Positions 10,329 to 22,107 of a stretch of DNA of 64,000 nucleotides are shown here, one piece after another (position 1 is the first letter of the stretch; each line of letters begins with the position of its first letter). Origin of the DNA: Mrakia gelida (Eukaryota; Basidiomycota; Tremellomycetes; Cystofilobasidiales; Mrakiaceae); contig BRON01000016.1 of NCBI GenBank assembly GCA_024345305.1, positions 620,001 to 684,000 on the forward strand, written 5' to 3'. The position numbers and the translations under genes are program-made. Below the pieces are notes generated by a model. The model saw nothing but the letters and a program-made list of their open reading frames with translations, ran no database searches and had not been told where the DNA came from.

Positions 10329-11894
10329 TCACTCTTCCTCCTCCTTCACCTCCCTCAAAGCATACTCCTCCGCCCCGTCGTCTGGATTCCATCCCACCTC
10401 CTCGTAAATGAACACCTCCTCAGGCCAGAACAACTCCCACAAGATCGCACCTTCCGCTCCTCTTCGCAGCGTCTTGCACCCTCTCCCGATCAAGCTGGCG
10501 ATCCGACGAAGGCGAACTCCATGGATGTGACTGTTCGCTCGGAGACCGAGTCGAATCCCTTCGAGACGCGTGAAGGAGGAGAGGAGTTTGGGGAGTTCGG
10601 TCGCGTCCTGTCGTTCGAGATGGAAGGGAAAGACGAGGAGTCAGTCACAACGGTCGAAGAGCCACCTTCGCTCTCGCTTCGACCAAAAGAAAGAAGGAAG
10701 AGGAACTAGACTCACCTCCTTTGAAACAACAGCGATGTCGACGGCAACGACTCCCGCGAACCGAACCATCCTCAGACTCCCTCCCATCTCCTCTCCTGCA
10801 ACCTTTAACACCTCCTTCCGATCCTCCAGCTCCTTCCCCTGTACCTGAAGTAGCTCAACCGAGAACGTCTCCAGCTTGATCCCCTTCAAAGCGAGGCCAG
10901 CGAGGAGGGACGCGACGTCGAGAGGTGAGAGTTGGCAGCCGCCGAGATGGAGGGAGCGAAGGTGACGATGAAGGGTGAGGAAGGGTAAGATGGCTGGGAT
11001 GGGAAGGGTCCGAGAGTGCCGAGAGAGCGCTGAAGCAAAATCGGGGTCGTCCCAGCGAGTGGTCTGGTAAGAAGAAAAGAGGGAGGAGGGAGCGGCGAGG
11101 AAAAGGTCAGCTCGCGCTCCAGTGCGGGAAGCTTATCGAACAGCCCAAACGAGAAAGTAGACAGTTTAACCCACCTGGATCACAAGTGCCAGATCGACCA
11201 ATCGTTCGATCCGATTGAACTCGTCGGAGTCAGGAAGGAGGAGGGTCTCGAGGAGGGTGAGGGGAAGGGGAGCTTGAATCGAGAGCTTGGAGAGTCCAGG
11301 CATGGTCTTGAGGAGGGCCTCGAGGACGAGAGAAGGTTCCGGAAGGTCATCGTCGTAAGAAGCCTTCTCTACGAAGGGCTGAACGAGGAGATCTAGTCGT
11401 CTGGGGAGAAAACAACAGAAGCAAAGACAAGGGAACGGTCAGCTCCGCCATTGAGCTCGCTCCTTCCTTCCGTCCGTCCGTCCCTCCTTTCCTGCTCTCG
11501 TAGACAAGAGAGAAAGTGGCACTCACTGTACACACCCACTCAACCCCTTCCTAGCTCCCGTTCCACACCAAAACTCCAGCTCCTCGACCCTCTTTACCCT
11601 CCCTCGCGAGAACAAGACCGACCTCGCCGCCAGCTCCCATCGTTTGCAGACGAGTCTCATCGCTCCTAGGTCCTTCGAGGCAGCGTTGGGGATCGATAAA
11701 AGTCCGTTCCGAAGAGGAGGAGCTGCTAGCTGACCAGACTTTTGAGTCTCGAACGTTCCTTGAAGGACTCCCAAGGCGAGGTGGGAGGAGAGGGTCGGAG
11801 GGACGGGGAGGTGGTCCGCGACGAGCGTCAAGAGCTCAGAGGGAAGGCGCAGGGTGAGATCTGGATCCGAGAGGTCCAGCTGGGAGAGGTTCAT
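10329..11894 (-). CDS. F-box protein with leucine-rich C-terminal part
   Basis: Start ATG at 11894 (MNLSQLDLSDPDLTLRLPSE), followed by LPSELLTLVADHLPVP, which fits the F-box consensus, and later DLGAMRLVCKRWELAARSVL, the typical F-box end. Four further exons follow, each bounded by clear splice sites: one with LVLEALLKTMPGLSKLSIQ, one with HRHLRSLHLGGCQLSPLDVA and one ending WNPDDGAEEYALREVKEEEE before the stop at 10329. The regularly spaced Leu residues suggest a leucine-rich substrate-binding region. The expected role is substrate choice for an SCF ubiquitin ligase. It is not closely alike to the F-box-like gene at the left edge beyond the domain. No partner can be named from sequence. Confidence 0.75.
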
Positions 11895-12241
11895 CCTTGA
11901 GAGCCTAGAAAAGAGAGGGAGAAGAAGGTGGGTAGAGTAGGAGGTGGGTGAGAGGTCGAGGAAAGGAAGGAAGCTCGAGCTCAAAAGAGGGGAACCTGCC
12001 CTCGCTCCTTCGCGACGATCCCTCAGAGTCAAAGATGGAGACAGCAGAAATTCTCTCAAGCGGAACAAACCTTGAGAAGCTCAAGGTTCACTTTTGAGGA
12101 GGAAAAACAGGTTCCTTCGCGACCCCAAGAGAGAAAGGAAAGGAGGGCTCAAGGCGTCGAGCTCACCTTTTGCGAGTTGACCTTCAACTTCGACGAACCC
12201 GTCCTTCCCTCCCTTCTCACCATGGCCGCTCTCACTCCTAG

Positions 12242-12615
12242 CGAATTCGGTCAACTCCTAGGACTCGCTCATGGTGGGGGTGCCATTTGAGGGGCGACAA
12301 AGCGACGGGAGGGTGCGTCAAGTGCGTCGAACGAGAACGAGGGACGGAGATGGACGCTTGCGGTCGAGTGAGTTCCTCTTTGGGTGTCGTCTCACGAGCC
12401 ACGTTCGTCTCTGATACGGCTTTCTTCTTCCCTCCAGTGCTTGTGCGTTCGATACTGCTCGCATGGTTCGTCGCGTCGAGCCCGTCTTCCTCTTCCTCTT
12501 TTCTTCTTCAGACTTCGAGCTGACGTCTCTACCATTCTCTTTCTACTCCTCCTCAGAACATCAAAAGCTCGACTGGAAACGCCACGGGCTTCGCTGCTTC
12601 AAGCCGAGCTGGTAG
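12242..12615 (+). pseudogene. Truncated MYND zinc-finger copy C
   Basis: Three exons match the C-terminal part of the other MYND copies: up to 12367 (RSWWGCHLRGDKATGGCVKC, then VERERGTEMDACGR), a 28-nt exon 12438-12465 (CLCVRYCSH) and a 59-nt exon 12557-12615 (EHQKLDWKRHGLRCFKPSW, then TAG). All zinc ligands are present, so the finger itself is intact. The frame is closed upstream by TAG at 12239-12241, unless that TAG is a splice acceptor. No in-frame start or N-terminal exon was found, although an out-of-frame ATG lies at 12222 and encodes MAALTPSEFG. The copy is therefore either a decayed fragment or a gene whose 5' exons I could not trace. Coding-looking exons continue downstream in another frame (12738-13032). 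Confidence 0.55.
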
Positions 12616-12737
12616 TCGCGTCTTTGCTCCCTCGCTCGTGAGTTCGACGGCGCGTCCCTTTCTTCCCTCCGCTTTCTCGCTCGACTCCTCGTCTCACTCT
12701 GCATCTCTGTTTCCCCTGCGCAACTATCAGTACATCT

Positions 12738-13032
12738 TTGATGCACTCGCTCGTCAAAGTCAACTCACCATCCTTTCTTCGCTCGACCTGACCATCAACG
12801 TCAGTCCTCTCCCCTCGCTCCTTTTGCGGCTTCGTCCTTCCTTCCTCTCGCTGAACGCTTTCTCACTTTTTTTTCCGGCTAGACTCTCGACGACTATGGT
12901 CACTTCCGGCTCACTCGAGGAAGGCTCGATCTCGTCGTCGGGAGGAGGTCGGCCGTCGTCGCTCGGTCGTTGCAGGCGGATACGCGACGAGCTTTGGACG
13001 GATCGGAGGGTCAACTACTGGAGATCATATGA
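12738..13032 (+). other. Coding-looking exons downstream of MYND copy C
   Basis: A segment opening after a CAG acceptor at 12737 reads YIFDALARQSQLTILSSLDL and ends at a GTCAGT donor near 12800. A second segment from 12883 reads TLDDYGHFRLTRGRLDLVVG and continues to TGA at 13030-13032 (or splices on to DSALRVLYHSKEDQ, ending at 13124). Codon choice and splice sites look real, but the product is not recognised. The donor that would feed the first segment (12638, GTGAGT) lies past the stop of MYND copy C and in a frame one base off, so it is unclear whether this belongs to copy C or to a separate gene. Confidence 0.35.
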
Positions 13033-14683
13033 GCGCTTGCCAGCTACGGATGGATTGCTTCATATCTCAGACTCTGCTCTTCGAGTTCTCTATCACTCGA
13101 AGGAGGATCAAGTTCCTCGCAAGTGATCTCAACGGACGCGTCTCTCCCTCCGCGTGTCGCTCTTCTTCGTCCCTCTTTCTTTCTCGAGCCCCCTCCTTCC
13201 TCGTCTACCTTCACTATTCATTCTCTCATCCACCCTTCTATCGTACCACCCTCAATCCGAACCAACTCAACCCCAACCTCACAGATCAAACGGCTCTCGT
13301 CTCCCTCCCATCTTCCCACCTTTGCTCGCTCGTCTTTCTTTTCTTCGCCCGCCGAACGAAAGACTCATAGCTGATCAATCATCACCTCTCGCACCCCCCA
13401 CCCCAATCCAACCTCCAGAACCTTGCTGAAGGCCTAGCCAGCCCCATCTCTCCATCTCTCTCTTCCAGAAGAGACGCGAACGACCACAATCCGCCGTTGA
13501 TCGTCTCCCTCGCTCGCTCGGGTTGCGTTCCGAGCACTTTGTTTCCTCTTTCCTTCTGACGACTGCTGAGGATCTTCTCGGTTCTTGCCTCGTCGTGTTC
13601 ATTAAATTCTTGAGCCGGATCCGTACGCTCGTCCGCCTATCGAAGCTAAGGGCGGCAAGAGGAAGAGAGCACGCAAGGAGGATCGAGAAGGACGCGTCGG
13701 GTGATGTCGTTCGGTTTTTGAGCTTTACGATGGGGTTCTTGTCGGTGCTGAACCGTAGACGCTAGTGCGAGGCATCTATAGATGAGAGGTCAGGTCGAGA
13801 GCCTGGTCGAGGGCGAGAATCAAGCAAGGTTGAATGAAACGAAGATCCGACTTCTTCCCCTCCTCGACGGCGTTTATCGTTCGCGTCTTCCTTCCCTCGT
13901 CCATCCTCGGAGATCAGCTCGAGATGGGTAGAGAAGAGTGGGTAGTTTCCTACGATGGCTCTTGGATCTGTAGCGACCTGCGGGAGGGAAAGTGCGGAAG
14001 AGGATGGGAGAGAACCTTCAGCTCGGGCGGCTCGGTGAAGACGACGACGACAATTTTCGATCCCTCCTCGGAGGCCCTCTCTCTCTCTCTCCTTCCCCCT
14101 TCTTTCACCGACCCCTTGCCCAGGCTTTCGTCTTCTCTTCTCTTTGCGCTTGGTTCTTGAGGAAGAGTCGCGAAATCGAAGATCTACGGAAAATACATCG
14201 AGACGAAGAGACGAGCGAGAAAGGGACGGACCGGTAGAGAGGGAGAGGGAAACCAAACACTCTCGAAGGGGAGACTTCGGACCAGGTCGTTCGTCGCGTA
14301 ACTTCAGAGCCGGAGCCCTCTCGCCTGCTGATAATTTTGCCTGCTCGTCGTCGGTGAACTAGAGCGAGTGATGTATATAGATGAAAGATCTTCGCTTTGA
14401 ACTGGCTCTCTCGGTTCGCTCATGACGGTGATTTTGGGACCAAAGACGAGATCGACTCTCTCGAGATTTGGCTCCTCCTCCTCCTTCTCGCCCTCGTTCG
14501 TCCGCTTGACTCCCAACTCCCACCCAGAACTCAATTTGGATCCCACACCTCTCCTTCTTTTACCCCTCCAACCTCCACCCACAGCCCCACCACCCACAAG
14601 ACACTCATCCCACTTCCTTCTCCCCCTTCTCTCGCCTCCACGCATCCCACTCTTCCTCATCCCACCGTTCAAGACTTCCCTCC
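13033..14683. other. Gap without a clear gene
   Basis: Two weak candidates only. On the plus strand, 13523-13765 is open and ends KFLSRIRTLVRLSKLRAARG... before TAG. On the minus strand, a segment from about 13975 to 13762 follows a CCCGCAG acceptor and reads VATDPRAIVGNYPLFSTHLE. Neither has a recognisable domain or a traceable set of partner exons. The rest is pyrimidine-rich and probably UTR and promoter of the gene at 14684. Confidence 0.25.
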
Positions 14684-15919
14684 ATGGCGGCCATCGACTT
14701 TGATGACCTCGTAGCGACGATGAAAGGAAGCGGAATAGGTCAAGAAGCGATGGATCTTAGAGCTCTTCATGTGAGTAGTACGATCCTCCACTTTGTTCTC
14801 CTTATCGATTTGAAGGGAGGGGAGGATGGGACGTTGAAAGGAGGGAAGGGAAGGGAGAGGGAAGGACGAGGAGAGCACGAGCGAGTCCTCCCTTGCCTCG
14901 ACTCTCTCTTTCCCCGGAGCCTCGGCCCGGCTCTCTCCTCCCTCCCTCGCTCTATACAGCGCATCTAGTCAGCTTCATCACCTTCTAGAGCATCCTGGGA
15001 CTCTACTTTCCCTCGTCTTTGGTGACTGGGAAAGGGAGGGAAGAGGAGGGACGGAAGAACGGAGGGGTCCAGTCTGTAGCCGTCGTTCCTGGGGCCTCCC
15101 TTCTCCTCTCCTCTCCCCTCCTTCCCCTCCCTCTTCCGCTGCCTCCTCCTTCAACCCAAGAAATTCTGCAGCCGCCAGCACACCCTTCTTCTCCTTCTCC
15201 TCCTTCAGATCTACATGTCGATACTAACTTCGTCTCTTCTCTTTCGGGCGTCCTCTCATCAGGCTCATCTCTCGCAGACGCTGTTCCTTCCACCTTCCCA
15301 TTCTCAAGCTGGACAGCCTACTCCTCACTCGTCCTACTACACCAACCCTCCTCCTCCACCCTCCTCCCTCAACTCGACAGCCTCAACCTCCTACAACATG
15401 AACAACTCGTCCTCGTCCTACCATCCTTCCAGCTTCAAATCCGATTACGAAGGCGGCAAGAGCTTCCAATGCCACTTCGACGGGGGAGGAGCGAGTTCGA
15501 GAGGACCCATCCCTGAACGAGGCTTCCCTCCTTCTTCCTCTGGTTCTCCCTTCGGTCACCACCAGTCCTTCGCCTCCTCCCCTGCCACCACCGGAAACTC
15601 GTACTCCAACTTCTTCCCTCCTCCAGCACCCTCCTCCGGCTCAAATGCCTTCGAATCCACCGCTCCTCCACCCACCTCTCCCTTCGGTCGTCAAACTCGT
15701 TCGCAGACTCGAGCCTCAGCATCGGCTACCCCTACACCTCTAGATCATCAGCAGGAGCAGCAGCCCTTCCCAGGGATGAACTTCCATAGCGGTCATGGAC
15801 CTGGAGGAGCTGGAGGAGGAAACTGGGGAAGGAGTCATGCCCCTCCGCCGACTCCTCGGTCGTTGAGTTTGGTCAGAGGAGGGGCGAGAGGATCGGACGA
15901 CGTGGAGATGGGTGCTTAG
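14684..15919 (+). CDS. Low-complexity protein with short conserved N-terminal motif, function unknown
   Basis: Exon 1 is 14684-14770 (29 codons, MAAIDFDDLVATMKGSGIGQ...). It joins exon 2 (15263-15919) through an unusually long intron of 492 nt, giving ...DLRALH + AHLSQTLFLPPS in one frame and 247 residues in total. The joined N-terminal segment of about 40 residues looks like a compact helical motif. The rest is disordered, rich in Ser, Pro, Gly and Asn, with SSYYTNPPPPPSS and a C-terminal Gly stretch (GGAGGGNWGRS) and RGGARG. I do not recognise the family. A regulatory, nuclear or RNA-binding role is only a guess from composition. The intron could hide an extra exon, but none is needed for frame. 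Confidence 0.6.
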
Positions 15920-16996
15920 GATGGGTTGGGATCAAGCATATCTATAGGAGAGGCGAAGGAAGGATTTGGTGAGTGCTTTTCCTTCGGCCTAATCTCGGTG
16001 CGAGATCTGGGAAGGGAGATTTACAGACGACGAACGACGACACGCGCTGACGCCTCGCTTTCTTCCTTCCCTTTCCCTTTGTTGCTCTGTCCATCTTCCA
16101 GAACCTTAACTCCCCCTCGCTTCCTTGCCCAAAAGAACTCTCCGCCCACTCGGACCACCGGTCGTACCACCGGCGTCGTCGTCCTCCCACCCTCGTCTCC
16201 TCTCCTCTCGACTCCGGAACTCCACCCTCGCATAGCCCGCTCCTCGTCCCATCGCCTTCCCTCCCCTTCTCGACCGTTCTCGAACCACTTCTCTCCACAC
16301 ACCCACACTATAGACAACACAACCCCTGTTCCTTACGAACCGCACGTTTCCAGGCCCTTTCTCGTTCCCTCCTCTGTACCGAATCCACCACCAACCTCTA
16401 GACAGTCTACCACCGCAGACACACACACCACCCATCTTTTCTTCGCTTCGCTCTCTATATACTTTTATTTACGTTCGTTTATGCCTTTGCTTGCTTGCCC
16501 GCTTCTTATCCTCTCTACCACCCATCCATTCGTTCGAAACCTCACCCTCGCTCGCGATCGTTGGACTTTTCTACCCCTTCTCCCGACTCCAAATTCACGT
16601 CCCGTCCCATGGTTTCTCTCCTTCGCTAGTAGCTAGCTTTCACTCGCCCATCTTTCTTGGAATGTACGACGTTTTCTCGGACGAGATGAGACGTGGGAAA
16701 GCAACGAGTGGGAGAGGAGGGGAAGAGATGAGATGCGACGAGACGCGTTCGAGGAGAGGGCTGAAAGCGAGGAGGAAGAACTTCCTCCTTCGTCTTCGAG
16801 GGCGAATTTCCACGTCAAGGACTCGAAACCAATTCGAATGCAAATCTACAGATCCTTTTCCCTCGTCGCCCATGCGAAACTCGTCCATCAGCTCTCCCTC
16901 CGAGTCACACCGAAACGTCGAACCTCATCTTCCTCTCTGACTCGCCTCTCTTTTCTCTTTCAACGCCCACCCCCGACCAACCCTTTTCTCTTCAAG
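15920..16996. other. Intergenic, no supported gene
   Basis: The 3' flank of the previous gene and 5' flank of the acetyltransferase. A plus-strand frame at 15926-16636 is open but consists of Ser/Pro/Thr runs with no motif and no splice pattern, so it is not called. Confidence 0.3.
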
Positions 16997-18020
16997 ATGG
17001 CGACCTCCTCCTCCCCTACAGTCCTGTGGGATCACGTCCTGAACGAGCCCTACCTCCTTCTGACCTCTCCTCGGTTCCCCTCCGACCACTCGATCCGACT
17101 CACTCCCATCCGCTCAACAGACGGGGAAGGACTCGTTCATCTGTTCAACGAACCGGAGATTGGCAAGAGGTTGCATAGGACTCCTTACCCGTAAGTTTAC
17201 CATCTTCTTCATGTATCTTTTGGAGCAAGGAAGGAGGGTGGGATCGAGGGCAGACGAGAAGGATGAGAAACGAAGAGAGTCGAGCTCACACCTCCTCCTC
17301 CCTTCTTTGGTTCGTCCGTTCATCCCCAGCTACCTCCCCACCGACGCCCTCGACACCATCCAAAAGTGGTCCATCGACACCCCCACCTCCTCCTCCACTA
17401 TCTTCTCCAACCTCTCCAACCCAGCTCCCCTCCTCACAGGCGACTGCATCTTCCATGCTATTCGACTCGTCCCTACCAACCCCTCCCCCTCTTCTTCATC
17501 AGAGGGCCAACTCATCGGAACGATCGGAATCAAGCCCTCCCACGACGAGGAAACCGAGTCAGAGAAACTGGGCGTGATGGACGTGGGGTATGTGCTTTTG
17601 AAGGAGTTTGGAGGGAAGGGCGTGATGGGGAGTGTGGTTGGTGCGCTGACGAGGTTTTGGGAGGCTTGGGAGGGAGGGGAGGAGGGGGGAAGGGTGAGGG
17701 TTTGGGGAGCTTATGGTTAGTGATCTCCCCCAACCCCATCTAAACTTTCCTTGTCTCTTTCGATCTCTTCTACTGGAACGTTGGGAAGAGAGAAGGACGC
17801 GAACGAACGCGCTCGCTCGGACCGCTGACTTTCCTTTCCCTCGTTTCGCTTCGTTGTCGCGCCAGTCGAAACCAACAACCCTGGCTCTCTGAAACTTCTC
17901 ACCAACCTGGGGTACGAGATCGTGGATGTAGCGATCGTGCCGTGGCCGGAGGTGAAGGGTGGGGGGACCAGGGAGAGTGCGAGGTTGGAGAGGGGACGGT
18001 TCGATGGGAAACCGTTCTAG
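16997..18020 (+). CDS. GNAT-family N-acetyltransferase
   Basis: Exons 16997-17190, 17330-17715 and 17866-18020 give 244 residues. The N-terminus (LTSPRFPSDHSIRLTPIRST) and HLFNEPEIGKRLHRTPYP resemble the fungal RimJ/RimL-like GNAT group, which begins with a substrate-side helix pair. The middle has GQLIGTIGIKPS and LGVMDVGYVLLKEFGGKGVM, corresponding to GNAT beta-4 and the acetyl-CoA pyrophosphate-binding motif A (Q/RxxGxG/A, here EFGGKGVMGS). The end has VETNNPGSLKLLTNLGYEIV, the usual N-x-x-S-x-x-x-x-x-x-x-G-F/Y motif B. The likely reaction is transfer of acetyl from acetyl-CoA to an amine; the acceptor is unknown. Confidence 0.85.
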
Positions 18021-18743
18021 ATGAAGAGGTAAGGTTGAGGAGACTTGAGTTTGAGTTAGAAGTGAGTTATTTTGGATGTGCTTATGTGGACTGGGCGAGG
18101 AGATGGGAGAAGAGGAGTGGGAGAGGAGAGCGAGAGGAATCGGGAGACGCGACGCGGTCCAGGCCTCGTCGAGGGAAAGAATCGCGAGTGTTTTCGCGAG
18201 AAGACATGCCGAGAGGTGTGTCTGTCGGAGAGTCACGATCGAGAATCGCAAAGACGGTCATTTGGAGGGGAAGAAAAGCAAGAGTTGGACGCGAACGCGA
18301 CCGCGACCTCGCCGCTCAACGAGCTCCATTCTTCTCACCTTCGCAGAGCAGCTGAAGTTCCCAAATCTGCAACATGGAGGGATATAATCATCCTTACCAA
18401 GACTCGACCGTCTGGATACCTGCGAGTCGTTCTGACCGTAGAAAGTCTCGAGCAAAAGAGGTCGGTCTTTTTCGCGGCAGACCTGCTCGGTTCTGCTTTC
18501 TTCTTGCAGCCGGAGGATTTTCAGAGATGTAGATGCCTCTCAGCTACTCGTCTCCGCCGTAGTACGAAGCAAAACAACAGCATCGTAGAAGTCAACAAGT
18601 CAAACACGTCGGCACCCCCAGAAGAGCCGACGCGAACCAAGCGTGAAGCTCCGAGCTCGAGGAGAATCGATGAGCTCGTTCAGCTTGAACAGCTCCTCCT
18701 CCCTTCCCTTCCCTTCAACACCCTCCCTCCTCCCCATCCCTAC
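18021..18743. other. 5' flank of the GT90 gene
   Basis: The frame of the GT90 protein is open upstream to 18072, but the extra residues are charged, low in complexity and lie before a clear N-terminal membrane anchor. I treat this stretch as promoter and 5' UTR. Confidence 0.35.
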
Positions 18744-21700
18744 ATGCCTCGGTTCGGCTCGTTCCACACGGACGATGGCTACCGTCTGCTAGCTTCTTCC
18801 TCCACCGTCAACTCCCTCAGCTCTCTCTTCTCGGCGACCTCGCCAGCTCGACGTCGACTCTTCTTTGCCTGCTCCTTCCTCCTCCTCATCTCCCTCGCCT
18901 CCCTCCCTTACCTCTGGGCTCCCTCCACCACCTCCTCCAACACCAACTCAGGCTATCACAGTCCTCGGGTCGTCTCTCCAAAAGCCAACAAACTCCTCTA
19001 CCAGCCTCAACAAGGAGGACGTTGTCAGTTCGAACGACCGACGGAGGGATTGAACGAGCGAGAACGAAAGCTCGTCTCGTACCTTCGCTCCAAGAGTGGA
19101 ACGGGTCTAGGAGGGACGGAGTACTTGGGGTACAGGGACAGTAAAGACGATGGAGAGTCCTATCATCCCATGTTTGATCTGCTGAGGGAGGGAGAGGAGA
19201 AGTTCGAGAGGATGGTGGAGAAGCGGAGTGAGACGCTTGAGGAAGCTGTTGAGGAGTACCAGAGACGGTATGGACGACGACCTCCGATGGGTTTTGATAA
19301 GTGGTGGGACTATGTAAGTCACATCATTCTCCGAGCTGCTGGTAGAAGGAGCAGAGGATGGAGAAACGAGCTCAAGCTGACTTGCGTTCGCCCGCTTCTT
19401 CCTTTCCCTCGCGCTCAGGCGAAAGAGCACGACGTCCTCGCTCCCGACGAATACGATGAGATCGAAAGATCCTTAGGTCCCTTCAGAGCTTTCACGAAGG
19501 AGGATCTAGCTTCGAGGGTCAAGAAGGCAGAGGAGCTCCCGGATACGGTGATTCTGAGGGTGCAGGGAGGGGAGGTTGGGATCATTGTGAGTTGAGTCGG
19601 TCACCTCGCCGTCACCTTTTTCACGTCAAACAGGATGTTGACTGACTTTCTTCGTGCACTTCTGCTACCCTGAAGTACACCGCTGGTCGGTCGTCGAACG
19701 ATTACTGGACTCACAGGCGAACGGATCCTCAGGAGAACTTGATTAAGCCGGTCGCTCAGTTTCTTCCTGACTTCACGTACGTCGCGAGCTCTTCCTTTTC
19801 CTTTGCCGTCGCTGAGCTGACTTCAATGATTTGATTTGCAGGCTAGTGTTCGGTCTCAAGGATGAACCTCAGTTCATGTTCGATCACGAGCTGAGAGCTG
19901 ATCTGTTGAAGCTCGTCGCGCTCAACCAAAGTTCGTCGCGTCTCTCTTTCTGTCTCGTTTTTTCCACCCGTTGGATCGTCTTCAAAGGCCTCCGAGCTTC
20001 ACCTCTCAAAGATTCACTCCCACTAACTTCTCCTTTACTACCGTCCCACAGCTCTCCCACCCTCCTCCGAAATCACCTCCTCCTCAGCTCGTTTCCCCTG
20101 GCCTCGATCTTGCCCTCTCTCCTCTCCTCTTCGCCAAGGCCTCACCGAGGCCTCTCTCCACTCTTCTTTCATCTCGGATCACCGCTCAGCTCAGGATCCT
20201 TGCCTCCATCCTCTGATAGCCTCTGGACACGGTTTCTTGCTCGATCAGGTTCGTTTGCGTCTCGCCTCCCCGCGTCTTCTCTTGCTCTTTCGGATCTTCT
20301 CACTGACTTCTTGTTATCATTTCTTCCCGTCTGCAGAAGGGAGAGTGGACCTCGCCAGCTCCCAAGTTCTATCGGACAGCGGACGAGGTGCTCGGACCTG
20401 TGATGTGTCTGTCGAAAACGGCGAGGAACGCGGACGTTCTTGGAGGTGAGCTCCGTCGCGAACAAGTTTCGAGGGCCGTTGGATTCCAACGCTGACCACC
20501 CTTTGCCAACGTTCTTGCAGTTCCTTACGACGAGGTGAGCTCATGCGGTACTCTGAGCGAAAAAGGCGATGGATTGCTGATGGCTCGTTTCTCTCGTCTT
20601 CGACCAGGGAGACTTCAAAGAGCGTGCTGAGGACGACGTCGAGTGGAAGAGGAAGAAGAGCGATCTCTACTGGGTGAGTATTCTGCTATTCCTCATGCCT
20701 TTCTCTGTCGTCGAGAGCTGACATCTCTGCTTCTTTCAGCGCGGTCATGCAACGGGAATGTACGTCGTTGATCCTTCTTCGTCACGTCCGTTTTGTCGTC
20801 TCTTCGCTCACGCCTCGTATCCTTACTCTCCTTCCTTCTTCGAAACAGGGAGAAGTCTCTCAACCACGGAATCTCATGGCGGCTCTCTCATCGGCCTCGT
20901 CTCCACCAAACCCTCGGTTCTACCGCTTCCCTCCCTCTCGTTCCAGTCCTCCTCGCGAACCCCGAGACGGGCAAAGCTGAGACGCGTTGGTTCGCTCCCA
21001 AGACACTGAAGGAGTGGGGATACAACGTTCGGCTGAGTGGGGGTCCGATGCAGTGTGATAACGGGGATGGGACTTGTAAGGAGATGGGGTGAGTGCGAAC
21101 GAAGACGAAGACGGGAGTCGAGGCGACGGGAGGAGCGAAACCCGAGTTGACTTCTTTCTCTCTTGTATTGGCGTACAGAGCGGTACTTGAGTTCGCAGCT
21201 GAGGAGTCGGGTAATGAGGTCTTTGTGAGTTCATCACCTCGAGGAAGTCTTCGAGGTTTGGTCGAGCTGCGACTGACGAAAAACTCCCTACGCGTCTCTC
21301 CTCTTCCTTTCCTCGTTCCTTCTCACCTTTCTTTCTCCGAAAGAACTACAAGTACATCTTCGACGTCGACGGGAATGCCTGGACGAGTAGATTCCAGCGT
21401 CTCATGCTCACGAACAGGTGAGGAACACGCTACGAGCCTTCGTCGATGATCTCTTGCTGACTCTCGCATCCCTTCGGTTCGTTCGAGCAGTCTCGTGTTC
21501 AAGTCTACTATTTGTAAGTCTGAACTTTCAGACTTTTCACAGCTTGAAGTCGAAGCTGATCCCAGCATCCCTTCCTCGCTCTCGCAGTTCCGGAGTGGAG
21601 TCAGTATCGACGCGTCTTTCTTCTTCTCGTCTTCGCCTCTCGTGCCTCTGACCCCTTCTCGCTGTCCCGTGCTTCCTCCTCCAGACTCCGATATACTCCC

Positions 21701-22107
21701 GCCCTGGTTCGCCTACGTTCCCATCAAGGTAAGCGGTCCTCTTCTCCTTCGTTTCCTCAGCGCGTCGGACGAAGCTGACTTTGCGTGCGCCTTCCCTTCC
21801 TCGCAGATGGACTTCACCGACATCCCCAGCGTTCTCTCTTTCTTCCGAGGATCTCCAGACCCTTCTTCTAACGATCCTGGGAGGGACGACGTCGCTCGTC
21901 GGATCGCTGCGAACGGGAGGTGCTGGGTTGAGCGGACGTGGCGACGAGGTGAGCTTTCTCTCCTCCTCTCGCATTCCCCTCGACTCGAGACGCGCGCTGA
22001 CCACGTCTTCTTGCCGTCTCTTTGCAGAGGATCTCGTGGCCTACGTGTTTCGGCTTTATCTCGAGTGGGCGAGGATACAAGGAGGAGGCGAGGACTTTGT
22101 TTTGTAG
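18744..22107 (+). CDS. GT90 family glycosyltransferase, CAP10/CAP64 type
   Basis: A type II membrane protein. A short N-terminus is followed by a single anchor (LFFACSFLLLISLASLPYLW), then a luminal stem and the catalytic domain. Exon 1 (18744-19313) ends in RRPPMGFDKWWDY, typical of GT90; the next begins AKEHDVLAPDEYDEIERSLG. Later short exons give SDHRSAQDPCLHPLIASGHG, PAPKFYRTADEVLGPVMCLS, KYIFDVDGNAWTSRFQRLML, SLVFKSTIF and SDILPPWFAYVPIK, in the order seen in fungal CAP10-like proteins. The last exon ends at 22107. GT90 members include the xylosyltransferases that build capsule or wall polysaccharides in Cryptococcus, as well as POGLUT enzymes; the donor sugar here cannot be told from sequence. 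About 15 exons; the coding start could be earlier. Confidence 0.88.

Noticed and set aside
18072..18743. N-terminal extension of the GT90 protein by 224 residues
   Set aside because: The extension would place a charged disordered region before a typical type II signal anchor; the ATG at 18744 gives the expected topology.
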